Source: Filobasidium wieringae
Lineage: Eukaryota; Basidiomycota; Tremellomycetes; Filobasidiales; Filobasidiaceae
Assembly (NCBI GenBank): GCA_001600055.1
Contig: BCIV01000008.1
Span: 744,001 to 808,000, forward strand
Direction: 5' to 3'
DNA: 64,000 nt
The notes beneath the pieces are model-generated. The model was not told the DNA's origin. It was given only the letters and a program-made list of their open reading frames with translations, and searched no databases. The translations under genes and the position numbers were made by a program. Shown here one piece after another: positions 45,278 to 58,203 of this stretch. Position 1 is the stretch's first letter; every line of letters starts with the position of its first letter.

Positions 45278-48099
45278 TCAACATACGAGATCCTGGAACC
45301 TCCTCCTGTGTCGTTCAGACTTGAGCCTCCTCTTCCTCTCACTCCCCTTCTCGTGGTACTCGTTCAAACGAAGCTCCTTCCTGACCCTATTCCTGCTGAG
45401 GATTCCAGACAACCTCCTGTAGGCTCCGATAAAGTTGCCCTCCCTTGCCTCGATACTTCGTCCGCTGTACTGGTTGCCCGACTTGTTGAACACGATAGGT
45501 CTGGCAGGCTCATCTTGTCGAGAGTGATCCCCTTTGGCTTCAAGATCTTCCGGTGCGAGATCGAGCTTGAGGTACGAGAAGGTCCTTGCTACGGCGTCAG
45601 ACTGCCTGTTCTCCTTGACCTCTGGTACCGACTCGTTCCTTCGAACGGCCGAGATGGTCAAGTAACGTCTACCTGAACCAGGTCGAGCGACCGTATGCAT
45701 CCTCCTCATACCGTAATTGCTAGATCCACCTTCTCGTCGTTGACCATCACGTCCGCCCGAGTATCCACCCCGGCCCCCAGAGTATCCTCCTCTACCACCG
45801 CCACCTCTACCACCGCTCGGCTTGTCCCCCTTGAACCCTAACTTGGCCAACATCATAGGACTAACGGTAGGGGGAGCGTCCAATCCACCTGCCTGAACGG
45901 CCCAAGACTGAAGTCCAGTCAAGATGCTTCGAGGGCTGATCTGAACGACATCCTGCTTTCCAATATAGTATCCCAACATGGAAGTGAAGGTAGAGTAGAT
46001 GGCCTCTTCATCGATCCCGCTCAAGAGCTCGTTGATGTACTCTGGCATCTTCTCCAACCTCTCCAAATAAGGTTCCGCCGTGAGGGTCCTGGTAGCAGGA
46101 GGTGCGGACCGGTTTCGTCCGTACTGCGAAGGAGCCATCGACCTGATCTGGAACTCGGGAGGGTTCTGGTCCCAAGCCTGAGCGAGGCCCTCGATTTCCT
46201 CCTTCAGAGCGTCGGGCTTGGCAGGCTTGATAGGTACCTCGTTGAGTGATTCCAGAAACCTGGATTCCCAAGGCAAGAGGACGAGATCACCTCTTCCACC
46301 TTGAACACCACCTCGACCCGTCCTTCCGACTCTATGGATGTATTGCTCGCCCGAACTGGGGACTCCGATCTGGATGACTCGAGTCACCCCGGGGTAATCG
46401 ACTCCACGAGCAGAGACGTCCGAGGTGACCAAGATGGAAGCGGGACTGGTATCCTTCCTGAACCGGTCGGAAGCCCTCGATCGTTTGTCCTGATCGAGCT
46501 TGGAGTGGATCTCATAGACGCTCGTCCTCTTTCCGTGAGGAAGCGCCTCTGACAGCTCTCTGACAAAGGTCGCGAAGAGCTGGGTGAGTTTGAGTGTGGG
46601 AAGGAAGACGATGGATTTGGATTGTTGAGGGTTCATGAGCTGATCGTGAGCCAACAACCTCAAGACGTGAGGCAGCTGATCCCCGGCGGTAGGCAGGACG
46701 GTATGATACTGAGGGATGTGTTCGTGAACGTTGGATTCGTTTTCGGGAACACAATCGATGAAGAGATGATCCTTCTCCAACGAAGCCCTAGCGATCTTTC
46801 GAATGGCAGGAGAAACGGTGGCGGAGAAGAGCATGGTCTGACGTTCCTTTGGCAAGTGCGAGATGATAAAGTTCAAATCGTTTGCGAATCCCATATCCAA
46901 GAGCGTATCCGCCTCGTCCAAAACGAGCGTTCCGGTATGAGCCAGAGCGTCTGCGAAATCCTGACCGATCTCGGGATCCTGTAGCAAGTCCTTGAGACGA
47001 CCGGGGGTAGCGACGACGACGTCCTTCCTATCCTTCTTCCACAACCTGATCTGCTGCCTCCTGCTGGAACCTCCCACCAAGAGCTGGGTCATGTAGAGTT
47101 TATGCCAGGTGTGACATTTGATGGATTCGTTTGCGATTTGAGTAGCGAGTTCTCGAGTGGGAGAGATGACTAGGGTTCCTACGGTACTTCGAGTCAAGGC
47201 GCCTATACCGCGTTCATGGACTTTAGTAAGACGTCGATCGGGCCGGCAATCTGACCGGTCGAGGACTCACGTTCGAGTAATCCTCTCTCGCTAGGATCGG
47301 CTCGTTCACCAGGGTTCTTCTTACTCTTCCAACTCTCCCTCTCGAGGTAATCCAGTCTCCGTTCGATAGCGGGTACAAGAAAAGCCTTTCAACGGTTCCC
47401 CATATGATCAGCCCCCCGTTCTGTCATGTACATCGAATAAAAACCTCGCTCGAGGACTCACGACAGTCTTCCCCGTCCCCGTCTTTGCCTTTACCAACAT
47501 ATCCTTCTTCCTCACTCCCTCCTGGATCTTCCTCTCCACCCTCTCCCTCTCCTCCCCCTCCAAACTCTCCACCCACTGAGCCTCGCTCATCCCTTTCGGA
47601 GGCTTCTCCTTGATCCCGACGACCTCCGGCATAAGGCTCAAGACTCGGTACTGAACCTCGCTCATGTTCTCGAACCGGAAAGGTCGTTCGGTAAGGGCTT
47701 TGATGGTATCATGATCCACCCTGCGACGGAGGGAAGCGAACGTATAGTCGGGACCTTCTGGGAGGGGGAGGGTGGGTTCGGGAAGAGAGCTGGGGGTGAG
47801 GGTATGAGTGACGGACGAATCGGTCACTTGCCAAGGAAGTGGTTGTAGATCATCTTCAACGGGTTTGAAAGCGGGGGCGGATAATCTTCTTGCTTGAAGT
47901 CTAGTACCGCTCGATCCGGCTGGATGATATGATCGAGGATTGAACAGGATCAAAAAGATCAGACATGAAACCTTTTTCTCTCGCCCCGATCGTAATACTA
48001 ACCAATCCTCAGACCCGTCCCGATCGGACCCACTCTCGTCCTAGCATTCAGAGTGAAAGCCGACCTAGCGGTGGACTGTATGATCTGTCTAGAGAGCAT
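45278..48099 (-). CDS. MSS116: Mitochondrial DEAD-box RNA helicase, MSS116-like
   Basis: ATP-dependent RNA helicase expected to help mitochondrial intron splicing, transcription and translation. Exons 48003-48099, 47462-47919, 47271-47385 and 45278-47202 give 864 aa. Residues 1-32 (MLSRQIIQSTARSAFTLNA...) are Arg/Ser-rich without acidic residues, a good mitochondrial presequence. Motifs in order: Q-motif region FRFENMSEVQ, I AKTGTGKT, Ia SPTRELATQI, II DEAD in LVLDEADTLLDMGF, III FSATVSP, V VTSDVSARGVDYP, VI HRVGRTGRGG. A C-terminal Gly/Arg tract (repeats of GGRGGYS) and a basic tail may bind RNA. Intron 1 begins GTTAGT. Which mitochondrial DEAD-box subfamily it belongs to is inferred from architecture. 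Confidence 0.9.
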
Positions 48100-48293
48100 A
48101 CTTGATGGAATATTTCACGATCTCAACAAGACGATTGAAGATATTTTCAACATTCAAAACGACTTTCAACTTTCTCAGAGCCAGGTCGGATTCACAAAAT
48201 ACGCGCTTGAACGCTGATTTCATTTCATAACAGGCTCAATTTTAGACTAAATGACGTGTATTTCCTGTCCACCACACTACTTCCACTCCCTGC

Positions 48294-49627
48294 TCAAGGA
48301 CAATCAACGTTATGAGGCGCAACGGCACCCTTGGCACCCTCATCGAGCCCATCAATCTTCTTCATCTGTTCCTCGCTCAATTCGAAATCATACACGTCGG
48401 CATTATCAGCCTGATGAGTGTCTGATTTCGGCAAGGGAGAGAACCTATGCGTCAAGTCGCACGTGGTAAGGGAACATCAGTACCTCGCTCGATCAAACAG
48501 AACAGAAAAAATGACGATGCGATGATGAGCGAGGACGTACCCTTTTTGTAAACTCCACCTGACCAAGACCTGGGTGACGCTCTTCCCCACCTGACCCGCG
48601 ATTTCCTTGAGGACGGGTTCATCCGATCGAGAGTTCCTCACCAACGGGCAATAAGCCTGAAGGATGATATCTGCCGTCACATCGAACAAACGTTCAGTTC
48701 CCCATTTCCCTCTCGATGCGTACGTGAGATGCGAGAGGAAGAAACGAGGAGGGGGGGGGGAACTAACCGTTAGATCGACAATAATCGACGACTTCTCGTT
48801 GTTGACAGAAAGGGTGTAGTTCCGTCTGGTTGACCACTGGTTTTTCACCCTGAAGCGCTTTCAGATGGGCTACTCCGCTGTGGTGGGTCCGAGTTTCGAT
48901 TGAGATTTATCAGGTTTTTGAGAGGGTAAGAGAGTTCCAGGAGAGGGAGACGTACAAATTAGAAACCCCGATATTCTTGGCGTATCCTTGTTTCTTCAAC
49001 TATGCACACAACCAATCTCAATCAGCCCGTCCCAGAGCTCAAAAAAAATCGCCCGGACGGACCTCCATAAAAGCGTCCCACAACATCTGTCTCCCTTCCT
49101 TCCCACAGGTAGGCGCATGGATCAAGAACAAATCGACATAAGGGTTCTCCATCCCCGGGCTCATCTTCTTGACGCTCTCGATGAGGGAGGGGAGGATGTC
49201 GTTGCTCGATTTGTACGAGGGGGAGAAGAAGGTTTTGGTCGTTAGGAAGAGGGAGGAACGGGGGATGGAGGATTTTTGGGAGGCTTCGCCGACCACTGGG
49301 TTGTTGTTAAGGGGAGGAAGGGAGAGGAGGTAGGTTTAGTTGAGGGTGGAAGATGAGATAGGACGGCGGGCTTACGATCCTCATTAGCATAATACTGCGC
49401 ACAGTCCACATGCCTATCACCCGTTCAAAGAATACTCCGAAATCAGAACCCAAAGCCTCCCTCGTGTTTGCGAATGGCTAGAGGACTCACCTGTACCCTA
49501 CTTCAAGGGCTTTGAGGACGCTCTTAACACATTGATCACGGTCGGAGAGGTAAACACCGTACCCGAGTTGAGGCATGGGGGTACCGGTATGGAAGGTCAA
49601 GGTGGATTCTAGAGTTAGGGGAGACAT
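48294..49627 (-). CDS. Aldo-keto reductase
   Basis: NADPH-dependent carbonyl reductase of the AKR superfamily. Exons in order: 49491-49627, 49376-49413, 49063-49295, 48956-48999, 48768-48877, 48541-48670, 48294-48444; 280 aa, typical of short AKRs. The catalytic tetrad is visible: Asp in HVDCAQYY, Tyr in QYYANED, Lys in FLTTKTF and His in DLFLIHAP. The cofactor-side signatures NIGVSNFG and GKSVTQVLVRWSLQKG are intact, and PLPKSD follows near the C-terminus. No targeting signal is seen; the C-terminus is DCP. The substrate cannot be told from sequence. Intron 3 uses the weak donor GTCCGT. Divergent from PEX5, sharing a ~340-bp promoter region. Confidence 0.93.
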
Positions 49628-49965
49628 TGTGTGTGCTGTGCGTGTGTGGATTGATGGGGAATGGAAGGGGAGTGGTTGTGCGGTGATGTGGGTTATGAAG
49701 GATATGAAGTCTGATTTTGTACGTGGAATGGATGTTACGCGTTACGTCACCTGATCGATCGATCGTTGGGTAGGTGAGAGACGGACATCTGGGTGATGAG
49801 GATGTCCGCGCAGAACGAGGGCTGTGAGGTCGGTAGTTGCCGGTAGAGAAGCCGGTCACCATCTTGATCCTATCGTTGTGATATTGTGATTGCACCAAAT
49901 CATCAAAAGTGGAAATCGCCATTTGCAACTCTGGACTCGTTTATTCACAGATCACAACTGGAACG
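49628..49965. other. Divergent promoter region AKR/PEX5
   Basis: About 340 bp between the divergent AKR and PEX5 starts. No recognised binding site or RNA gene. Confidence 0.45.
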
Positions 49966-52736
49966 ATGCAATCGCTAATCTCAGGAACGGCGGATTGTTC
50001 AGTCTCATCGAATCCGCTCAATGGAATGCTCAAACGGGAAAATATAGATCGAAGTCTGTTGAGAGCAAGTCGACCGACGTTCACAGCCGTCCACACGCTG
50101 ATAAGCTGATCGTCCACCGTCAACAGGATCGGAATGCACCTTCCTCTTCGTCAGCCAACCGTCCACTTCCCTTCAGAGCCAACCCGACCGCCGCTGCGTT
50201 TAGTCCTCAGTCGAGGTCTTCCCCCGGTCCAGGTCCAAGTCCAGGTCTTGTTCTACAACAACAACAGCCCCAGCAACAACAAGGAGGAGGAGGATGGGCA
50301 AGTTCATTCAATCCTCAAGGGAACGTACAACACCTCCATGCTCACAACCAAGCTCAAGCTCAAGCTCAAGGTCAAGGGAGAATGGGCGATATGGAAACCG
50401 CCTTCCAAAACGCACTAACCTTCAACCAAAACCACAATCATAATCATAATCAATTCCAAACGTCTTATAATCAGAGGACGAACGGTTGGAATGAACAATA
50501 CCAACATTTCTCCTCTTCATCTCAATCCCAAGCTGTTCAAGAGCATATGAACATGAATGGGAAAGGTAAAGAAAGAGAACACAACATCCCCCCCGTCCCT
50601 CTCCCTCAACCACTCGGACCTCCTACGTTCCCACAAATGAATAACGGGATGTACATGAACCAAGCATCTTCTTCCTTCTTACCGAGTTATTCGGGGATGG
50701 GGATGATGCAATCCATCACCTCGAATCACGGACAAGCACAAGGACAGGCGCAAAATCAAAGGCAGGGAGCGGAAGTGGATGAGGCGCAGTTGAATAGTGC
50801 TTGGGAAGAGGTGGAGAGGGATTTCGAACTCGGTCGGGCGGATGGGAAGGGGGTTGATAGGCAGAAGGATGGAGTGGAGGAGAAGGAGAAGCAAAAGGAA
50901 GAGGCAAAGGAAGGGGAAGAGGTTTTACCGAAAGGTGGTGATTTCGAAGCGTAAGTCCCCCACCTCTCTCTCTCTGAGTGCTGAAACCCCTCCCCCTAAC
51001 ACCCACCCGACCTCTCTCCAGCGTATGGAACTCCATAAGACCCGAATCCACTCACCTAGACGCCCTCGCCTCGTGGGAAAAAGATTTCTCTCAATTCACC
51101 AATAACAACAACCCGATGGAGGACGAATTGGATTTCGATCTGAACGAGTATATGAAGGGGATCGAAGGGAGGGATGAGGATTTGTTTAGGACCGGGGGGA
51201 TGGGGAGGGAGGAGAGTGGGACGGGGGTGCGAATGGGGGAGGATGGGTTCCCGGTTTTAGGGGATTATGCGTTTGGTCAGTCCCCGGGTTTATGGGTTTG
51301 AGGACATCCGTGAAGAAACGAGGAAGACTGATCCCACATTCCCCCCTCCGCAGAGACTGAGAATCCTTACGAAAACTCGATGAGTTCCCTCTCCCGTGCG
51401 CTGGACATGCTCAAATCCAACGGTCCTCTTTCCGAAATCGCCCTTCTCCTCGAATCCACCCTCTCCTCCCGCTCGGCCACCCAACAGATCGCCGAACTGG
51501 ACATGACCGACGATGACAAGCCCGGTTCACTCCAGGCCAAGATCATGGTCGGTGGGGAAGCGGCGATTTGGACGTTGTTGGGGATGGTACAGGCGATGGA
51601 TGAGAAGGAGGCTGGAGCCGTCAGGGCGTTGGAGGAGGGGAGGAGGAGGTGGGAAGGGTTGGGTGGAGGGAGAGGGAGGTTGGGGGATATCATGATGGGT
51701 GAAGGATTGGTCGTGAGTTTCACAGAGTTTATTCTTGATGGACGAGAACTCCAACGAGCTGATCCACGAGAAAAGGCACTGGCTATATCGTATACGAACG
51801 AATCATACGATCATTCAGCTCTTCTAGGTCTTCATCGTTACCTAACCCTCTTACATCCTTCCTACGCCGGTCCGACACCTCAAGAATCCAACCTGCTCAC
51901 GGAAGACTTGTCGGATGAGAACGGGTTCATCCCTAACCCCTGGCAGGCGAATCAAAGGTTGACAGAATCGTTCCTCTCCCTCGCAAGGGATCAGAACAAG
52001 GCGGGAACGGTCGATGCCGACACTCAGGTAGGGTTGGGCGTCTTGTTCTACCAAACGGGCGAGTTTGAAAAGGCCAGGGATTGTTGGGTCGCCGCGCTGG
52101 GCGTTCGACCGAACGTGAGTTCCCTTTGGGTTCGCGAGTCGAGGACGGTAGAGAAGCTGATAAGTATGAATATAGGACTTTCTGTTATGGAATCGATTAG
52201 GGGCTACCTTGGCGAACAGCGGGGATCCCGAACAGGCCATCGACGCTTATCGAAGAGCGCTCGAATTACACCCTACTTACACTCGGGCGATCTATAACCT
52301 CGGAGTATCTTGTGAGTCGAATTTTCGTAGGATCGTTTCGTTCCACGTCCCGTTTATTGACCGTTCTTTTCTAGGTCTCAATATCGGCGTACATCACGAA
52401 GCGGCCGAACACTGTAAGCATATCCAAGCCCTTGAGCGATCCTGCACTTCACTTACCTTTTCGACCAGTCCTTGCCGGTCTCGCTCTGCACGAGACTCAA
52501 CATTCGCGCAGCAACCCTAATGCCAACGTTATCGACCAGAACCCAGCGAACAACAGCTCGGCCTTGTGGTCCACTCTTCGAAGAGCGCTCGAGGGCATGG
52601 TGAGTCAATCTGCAATATGGTATATCCATACATCTTCTCACGCACTCGCTTCTCATAGGACCGCCCTGATCTAGTCGAGAAGGCTATTCCAGGTACAGAC
52701 CTCGAGTTCTTCCGGAGACAAGGATTCGAGTTCTAG
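49966..52736 (+). CDS. PEX5: Peroxisomal targeting signal 1 receptor
   Basis: Cycling receptor that binds C-terminal SKL-like signals and carries cargo to the peroxisomal import pore. The N-terminus [19 protein letters not shown] has the conserved cysteine used for monoubiquitination-driven recycling. Downstream are WxxxF/Y motifs (WASSF, WNEQY, WEKDF) that bind PEX14/PEX13, in a Gln/His/Asn-rich region. The C-terminal half is a TPR array ([78 protein letters not shown]). Secure exons: up to 50950, 51022-51275, 51354-52114, 52176-52311, 52375-52413, 52469-52599, 52659-52736. The first intron is uncertain: 50054-50154 (about 760 aa) or a 38-nt intron 50089-50126 (781 aa). Confidence 0.92.
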
Positions 52737-52847
52737 AGGTTAAAACGACGATCTGTAACAACTTGCATAGCCTCGAGATTCTCAGTTGTAATTACAATTA
52801 CCGCATATATCGTACAACAATCTGGTATCAAGATCGAACAATCGAAA

Positions 52848-55800
52848 CTATAATTCGTCGGGGTTGGCCTGCGCAAAGACCTTTTCGATCTGCTTTTCCG
52901 CCACCTTGTACTTGTAACCATTTGCGACGAACAGCTTGGATCGCAAGAACGATGTCACGTCAAAGATTTCCATCTCCTTTGCCTGCAAGAAATCTCGCCA
53001 TGAGCTCGAGTCAAACTCGCTGTTTCCTCTTGAACTTACCCTGCTCTCCAGATGCGCCACTGGGATCTGCACACTAGCAGGTTCTTCTCCACGTTGATAT
53101 CCACGTTGGTGCATGACCAACTGTACCTTTTCCTTGATAAGCTGACCAAGCAGGAAGGCGAGCAGCTCGGCGTTGTCGGTCGCCTTGTGAACGTATTTTC
53201 GGAAACCCTGCAAGATGCGGCGATGATCAGTATTGTAAGCATCCCAAATCAGTGCTGAGTATACTTACTCTCTCGAGAGTCTTCTTGATGGAGATTTTCT
53301 GAGCGTTAACAAAGCTTCCAACAGTGACCTGGATGGCCAGGTCGATGTCATCGCTTCGAACGTATTCTCTCAAATTCATCTTGGCAGAAGCTTCGGCCAT
53401 TCGGATCATGGATTCGAGATGTCGAACGGTGATGGGGAAGGAACCAGTAGCCAACGATTCTCGACGAAGGTCAGAGTACAAACGAGCCAATTTTTCTTGA
53501 TCGAGCTGTTGCAGTTTTGGTTTGATCATCTCCTTGGCATACATGATGTATTTCTTGAGAAGGTCCTGAGGTATGATCTATATCGAAACGCACAATGAGC
53601 AATTGCGGACATTTCATTTCGCAACCTGGGCCGACTTACATCTGCATCCAGCACGGTGGAAACGTTGACTTCGTCCACAGCCTCCTCAAACCCAGGATGA
53701 CTTCGCAAATGAGAACCCACCACGAACCTAGCAAGGAGCTCATCCTGTACTGGATCCGCAGCATCCTTGACCACGCACAACACGTCGAAACGGGACAAGA
53801 TAGGTTCCGTGAGATCGACGTTTTGTTGGAAGGGGATGGTGGGATTGTATCGCCCTCTGACAGGGTTCGCCGCAGCGACGATCGCGCAACGAGCCTGTAG
53901 GGTGGTAACGATACCGGCTTTCGAAATGGAAATGGATTGTTGCTCCATCGCTTCGTGGATAGATGTTCGGTCCGCGTCGTTCATCTTGTCGAACTCATCG
54001 ATCAGACACACCCCCTTATCCGCCAGTACGAGAGCACCTCCTTCCAAAGTCCACTCCCGGGTGATAGGGTCCTTGCGCACGGAAGCAGTCAGACCGACCG
54101 CAGATGCTCCTTGACCGGTAGTAAAGACCGCTCGGTGTGCCGTCTTTTCGACGTACTTCAAAAACTGCGACTTGGCCGTTCCTGGATCTCCCAACAAGAG
54201 GATGTTGATATCACCTCGAATCCTATGTTTTCGATTGATATCCTTAGGCACTCCACTGAACAGGGACAAGGCGATCGCGGTCTTGATATCCTCATGACCG
54301 TAAATGGAGGGTGCGATGGATTTGATGATCCTCTTGCTGATACGCTCATCCTTTGCCAAGTTTCTGATCATCCTCTCGTCCTCCTCGGTCAACCTGAAAG
54401 CAGCGAACAGGTCTTCCTTCTTGTTGATATGGTTCGCTTCGAGTACCGTCGAGAAAACGGGGAACCCGTTGTTCGAGTTTAGAGAAGCGTCAAAGTTGTT
54501 TCGGTAGATCCCGGTCACCTCCTATACCATGAGAATCATATCCGACCGTCAGAAGGGTGGTTCATAAGCAATTCAAGACGCCAGGCTGTTGACTTACGAC
54601 CTCTTCACCTGGTTTAGCACAATCGATCAGATCCCACAGAAGGATGACCTCTCGATGTCTCGGTAATCGACCGGCAGGAACAGATCCGGGTGATTCTTGA
54701 AGTGTCATCTTCTGGTAATTCCTGTAGACCGTCTGTGGAGGGAAAACGAAGAGGTTCCAAGTTCAACACAAACTCTCCTCGAAGCCTTTCAGGACGAAAC
54801 CCACCTGCTCGGAGTTAACAGTAAACGGTCCTCTCCCCTCACAATTCGAGCATAAACTGATCTTGACCTCCTTGGCCGTGTCCTGGAAGAATGGTCCCAA
54901 GATCGCTCCACACTTGCCACAATCAAACTTGACGTATTTCAACTGAGGGAAAACTCCGCTCCGCCTCGTGACCACCCCGGAAACTCGGACGAGGCAGTTC
55001 AAATTCGTCTGTCTCAAATCACGGAGGGTGATACTTGTAGGTAATTCCGTTATCCTCACGTGGATTTCCGAATGGATTCGTTCGTAAGATGGGTAGTAGA
55101 GGAGGATGGCTTCGAGAGCGACCTCGTCGAATATCTGAAGCATCGGTTGGGGGGAGTTGGCGAGGAAGTAGGCTAGGATGGGTTTAGAATAGGCCAGATG
55201 CAGATAAGATACTTCAAGCGATTCCGAGTTGACTATGCAGACGATCGGTTCATCAATACCTTGTCTTCTTCAGCTGTATAATTTACATTGCTGACGCTGT
55301 ACTAACCTTCTCCTAAGTGCTTGATCCTCTGTCCATAAACAGACTGTCCATTCTCGTCTACATAAGTCATCAGGAAACTCTTGAAGTGTTTCTGAATCGC
55401 TCTCCTGACGGCCTCGATAGCCACCCATTCAGAAATGGAAGCGGTCTTGATATCTCCCAATTCTTCCAGAGGTACTTCCTAATTCGCAAACGAACCAAAT
55501 GAAACGAAAGTCAACAAACTGGACCCGTTTACCATCAGAATAGAGACCAAGTAAACGCTCACATCGTCACCTTCCATATCATCGTCCTCAGGTCGCTCAT
55601 CATACTGTCTCCTCCTCCTCCTCGTTGAAATCCCATCCAACAACCCAGCGCCATAACCTTCCTCGGGCTCATCATCGCTCTGTAAAAACGCCGGCGCCCT
55701 TGTTCGTCGAGAAGCCCTGGTTCCGGGTAGTCCCCGGTCTCGTCGGTTCATGGCCGCTTCGGCTTGGAGACGCTGGACACGGGAGAGTTCGGGTTGGGAT

Positions 55801-56314
55801 GAAGTATCGTCTAGATCAGCTTGCGAGTAGGTATCCAGCCCGGCGTTTGATTCGTAGTCGCTGTCGTTGTCAGTGAAGTTAGGATCAAGGGTTTGGATTC
55901 GATGATATGAGGAGGGAATCGAGCTTACGCCATCAAATTGTCTCCGAAGAGATCTTCACCGTTATCATCATCCTCATCATCTCCATCGACCCTCCTCCCT
56001 ACCTCCCTTGCGACTTCCTCCTCGTCATCGACCTCATCATCCCCAAACCCATCAAAAGGTGCCGGAGGGGAAGATGGTGGAAGACTAGATGGAGGCGGTG
56101 AAGAACGTAACCCAGATGGACCTGCACCTTGAGAAGGGTTTATAAAGTCTTGAGCATAACCGAAGGGGGCGGAAGAACGGTCAGGGGATCGAGCTCGTTT
56201 GTTTCGTCGAGTAGGAGCGCTTGAATTTTGGGAAGGAAATGGGGAGGACTGGAGCGGGAAGTAGGGTTAGTCGGTAGCCTGTGCCGACCTGACCTAGCCA
56301 AACTGCTTACCATC
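52848..56314 (-). CDS. MCM2: DNA replication licensing factor MCM2
   Basis: Subunit of the MCM2-7 replicative helicase. Exons in order: 56312-56314, 55929-56248, 55563-55860, 55307-55478, 54805-55232, 54598-54732, 53640-54521, 53269-53577, 53040-53207, 52848-52982; 949 aa. The acidic, Ser/Pro-rich N-terminus matches the Mcm2 tail that binds histones and is phosphorylated by DDK. The zinc finger is [12 protein letters not shown] with [10 protein letters not shown]. Walker A is [16 protein letters not shown], Walker [10 protein letters not shown], and the arginine finger [30 protein letters not shown] is an MCM2 mark. The first coding exon is the ATG alone, followed at once by GTAAGC. The PEX5 stop is only about 110 bp from the MCM2 stop (convergent). 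Confidence 0.95.
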
Positions 56315-56610
56315 TTTGTGTGGAAGTATCCGAGGTGACTAGGTGCACTAGGTGGGAGTGTGTGTATATGCTGTGAATCTGGTTGTTTTGTTGATTGTTG
56401 ATCGATTGTTACAAACGCGTCGCGCAATTCCACCAGCGCGTTTCATTAAACCGTGGTTCGACTATTTCACCATCTAGAAGCGCATTATCTGTACGATTTC
56501 AGTAAGCGCATTGAGATTCGTCAGATCGATGAAACGCTAGATATGGCCATCTCTTGATCCTCCTCATCTCCTTCACTGCGATCCTCCTGTACAATCAATA
56601 GATTATCATT
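56315..56610. promoter_or_regulatory. Bidirectional MCM2/IND1 promoter with MCB-type sites
   Basis: About 300 bp separate the divergent MCM2 and IND1 starts. A perfect ACGCGT (MluI cell-cycle box) lies at 56415-56420, about 100 bp upstream of the MCM2 ATG, and a second ACGCG core is read on the minus strand at 56437-56441. MBF-type factors use such sites for G1/S transcription of replication genes including MCMs. Activity here is inferred. Confidence 0.55.
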
Positions 56611-58049
56611 ATGACCTCCATATCTAGACACATACCACTCTCCTCAATATCCACCAGAAGAACAATATGCACTTCCACACTCCGGTTGTCTCACGATAAC
56701 CCACTCGTAAGCACCTCTTCATCCATATCTCACGCCCACTCTCACCCTCTGTTACAACTTCCAGGGCATCCCAAGACGAAACCCTAACCCAGCTCCCACA
56801 ATGCCTCGCCGCGGTGGTCCTCCGAAGAAAACGAAAATCCCCGGTGTGAAGCATATCATCGCCGTAGCTTCGGGAAAAGGGGGGGTCGGGAAGAGCACAA
56901 TCGCTGCCAATCTCGCCCTCGCGTTGTCCCGTTACAATCCGTCCGGAGCTGAAGGAGGATCGAGTAGAGTGGGGCTATTAGATCTGGATATCTTCGGACC
57001 GAGCGTTCCCAAACTTATGGGACTGGAGAATATGGGAGAACCTCTTCTTACCGAAGGTGAGAACATTTCATCCTTCCATTCTCCCGATGTGAGAGAGAAG
57101 AATGATTGAATGTTTTATGGGAATCGAAAGTAAAGCCAACAAGTTGGTCCCTATGAGTAATCATGGGGTTCAAACCATGTCTATGGGATATTTGCTACGT
57201 GAGTTTCCCGCTCACCATCATCCCCAGTCCATTTACTTACGTTGTGCGTTGCAGCACCAAGCGCGAACAATGACTCCCCTGTAGTCTGGAGAGGTCTAAT
57301 GGTGATGAAAGCAGTACAACAAGTACGTCCTTCCCCCCTCGTCTCACTCACGTGCAAAGCATACCAACCCACTCGCCTTCACTTAACCCACAGCTATTGT
57401 TCGATGTAGACTGGACATCACCCGACGGTCTACCCCTAGACGCTCTGGTCATCGATATGCCTCCCGGTACAGGTGACGTCCAACTAAGTCTAGGACAACT
57501 CGTCATAGTAGACGGTGAGCCCCTTTTCTCTCTCGCTTCTCGCACACCCAAGGAGGATTCTGATAGATTCACCTTGTTGGGATGGCATGAATTGGTAGGA
57601 GCTGTCATAGTCTCTACACCTCAAGACGTGGCTTTGATAGATGCTAGAAAAGGGGTGAACATGTTCCGAAAGATCCATATCCCCGTACGTCCTCCAGCCT
57701 TACACCTATCAACCGGAAGAAGCAACTTCGATACTGACTCGAAGACGTCCATACCATAATTCCCAAAACCAAACAGATCATCGGAAGTATCCTGAACCAA
57801 TCCCACTTCACCTGCACCTGCTGTTCTAAACGACACGAACTCTTCGGTCCCTCTTCCTCCTTCCACTCGATCGCTTCCGACCTATCACTAGACATCTTGG
57901 GGGAAATCCCTTTGGTGCCTGCGATCAGTTCCGGAGGGGATAGTGGGGTCCCAATAATGATACAGGATGGGAAAGAGGGGGAGGAGACGAGAGAAGCTAT
58001 GAGGAAAGTGGCCAGGGCGGTTTGGGGTAGTGTGAGTAGGGGTGTATAA
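56611..58049 (+). CDS. IND1: Mitochondrial Mrp/NBP35 P-loop Fe-S assembly factor (IND1/NUBPL)
   Basis: Delivers 4Fe-4S clusters to respiratory complex I in mitochondria. Exons 56611-56706, 56765-57056, 57136-57198, 57255-57322, 57394-57514, 57599-57684 and 57777-58049 give 332 aa. Exon 1 is an Arg/Ser/Thr-rich presequence without acidic residues until its end. The join gives [16 protein letters not shown] and then [20 protein letters not shown], the IND1 pattern. The deviant Walker A is [10 protein letters not shown], the switch region [15 protein letters not shown], and [18 protein letters not shown] the downstream nucleotide motif. The C-terminal cluster-binding CxxC is in [14 protein letters not shown]. 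Its presence implies a functional complex I in this fungus. Confidence 0.93.
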
Positions 58050-58203
58050 TAGGACATGGATGAGGATCAGGTATGATATGTTATATACCTATGCTATGGT
58101 TTCATTATGATTCTTACAACAGGCATGTGAACGAATCTGAGCAGCCTCGTTTATGTGATAATGGTGTGCAGATAGGTGCAGTGGATCTACGCGATCGATC
58201 GAT

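Noticed and set aside
50270..50460. Gln/His/Asn repeat tracts as a separate repeat element
   Set aside because: They are in-frame low-complexity codon repeats within the disordered N-terminal half of PEX5.
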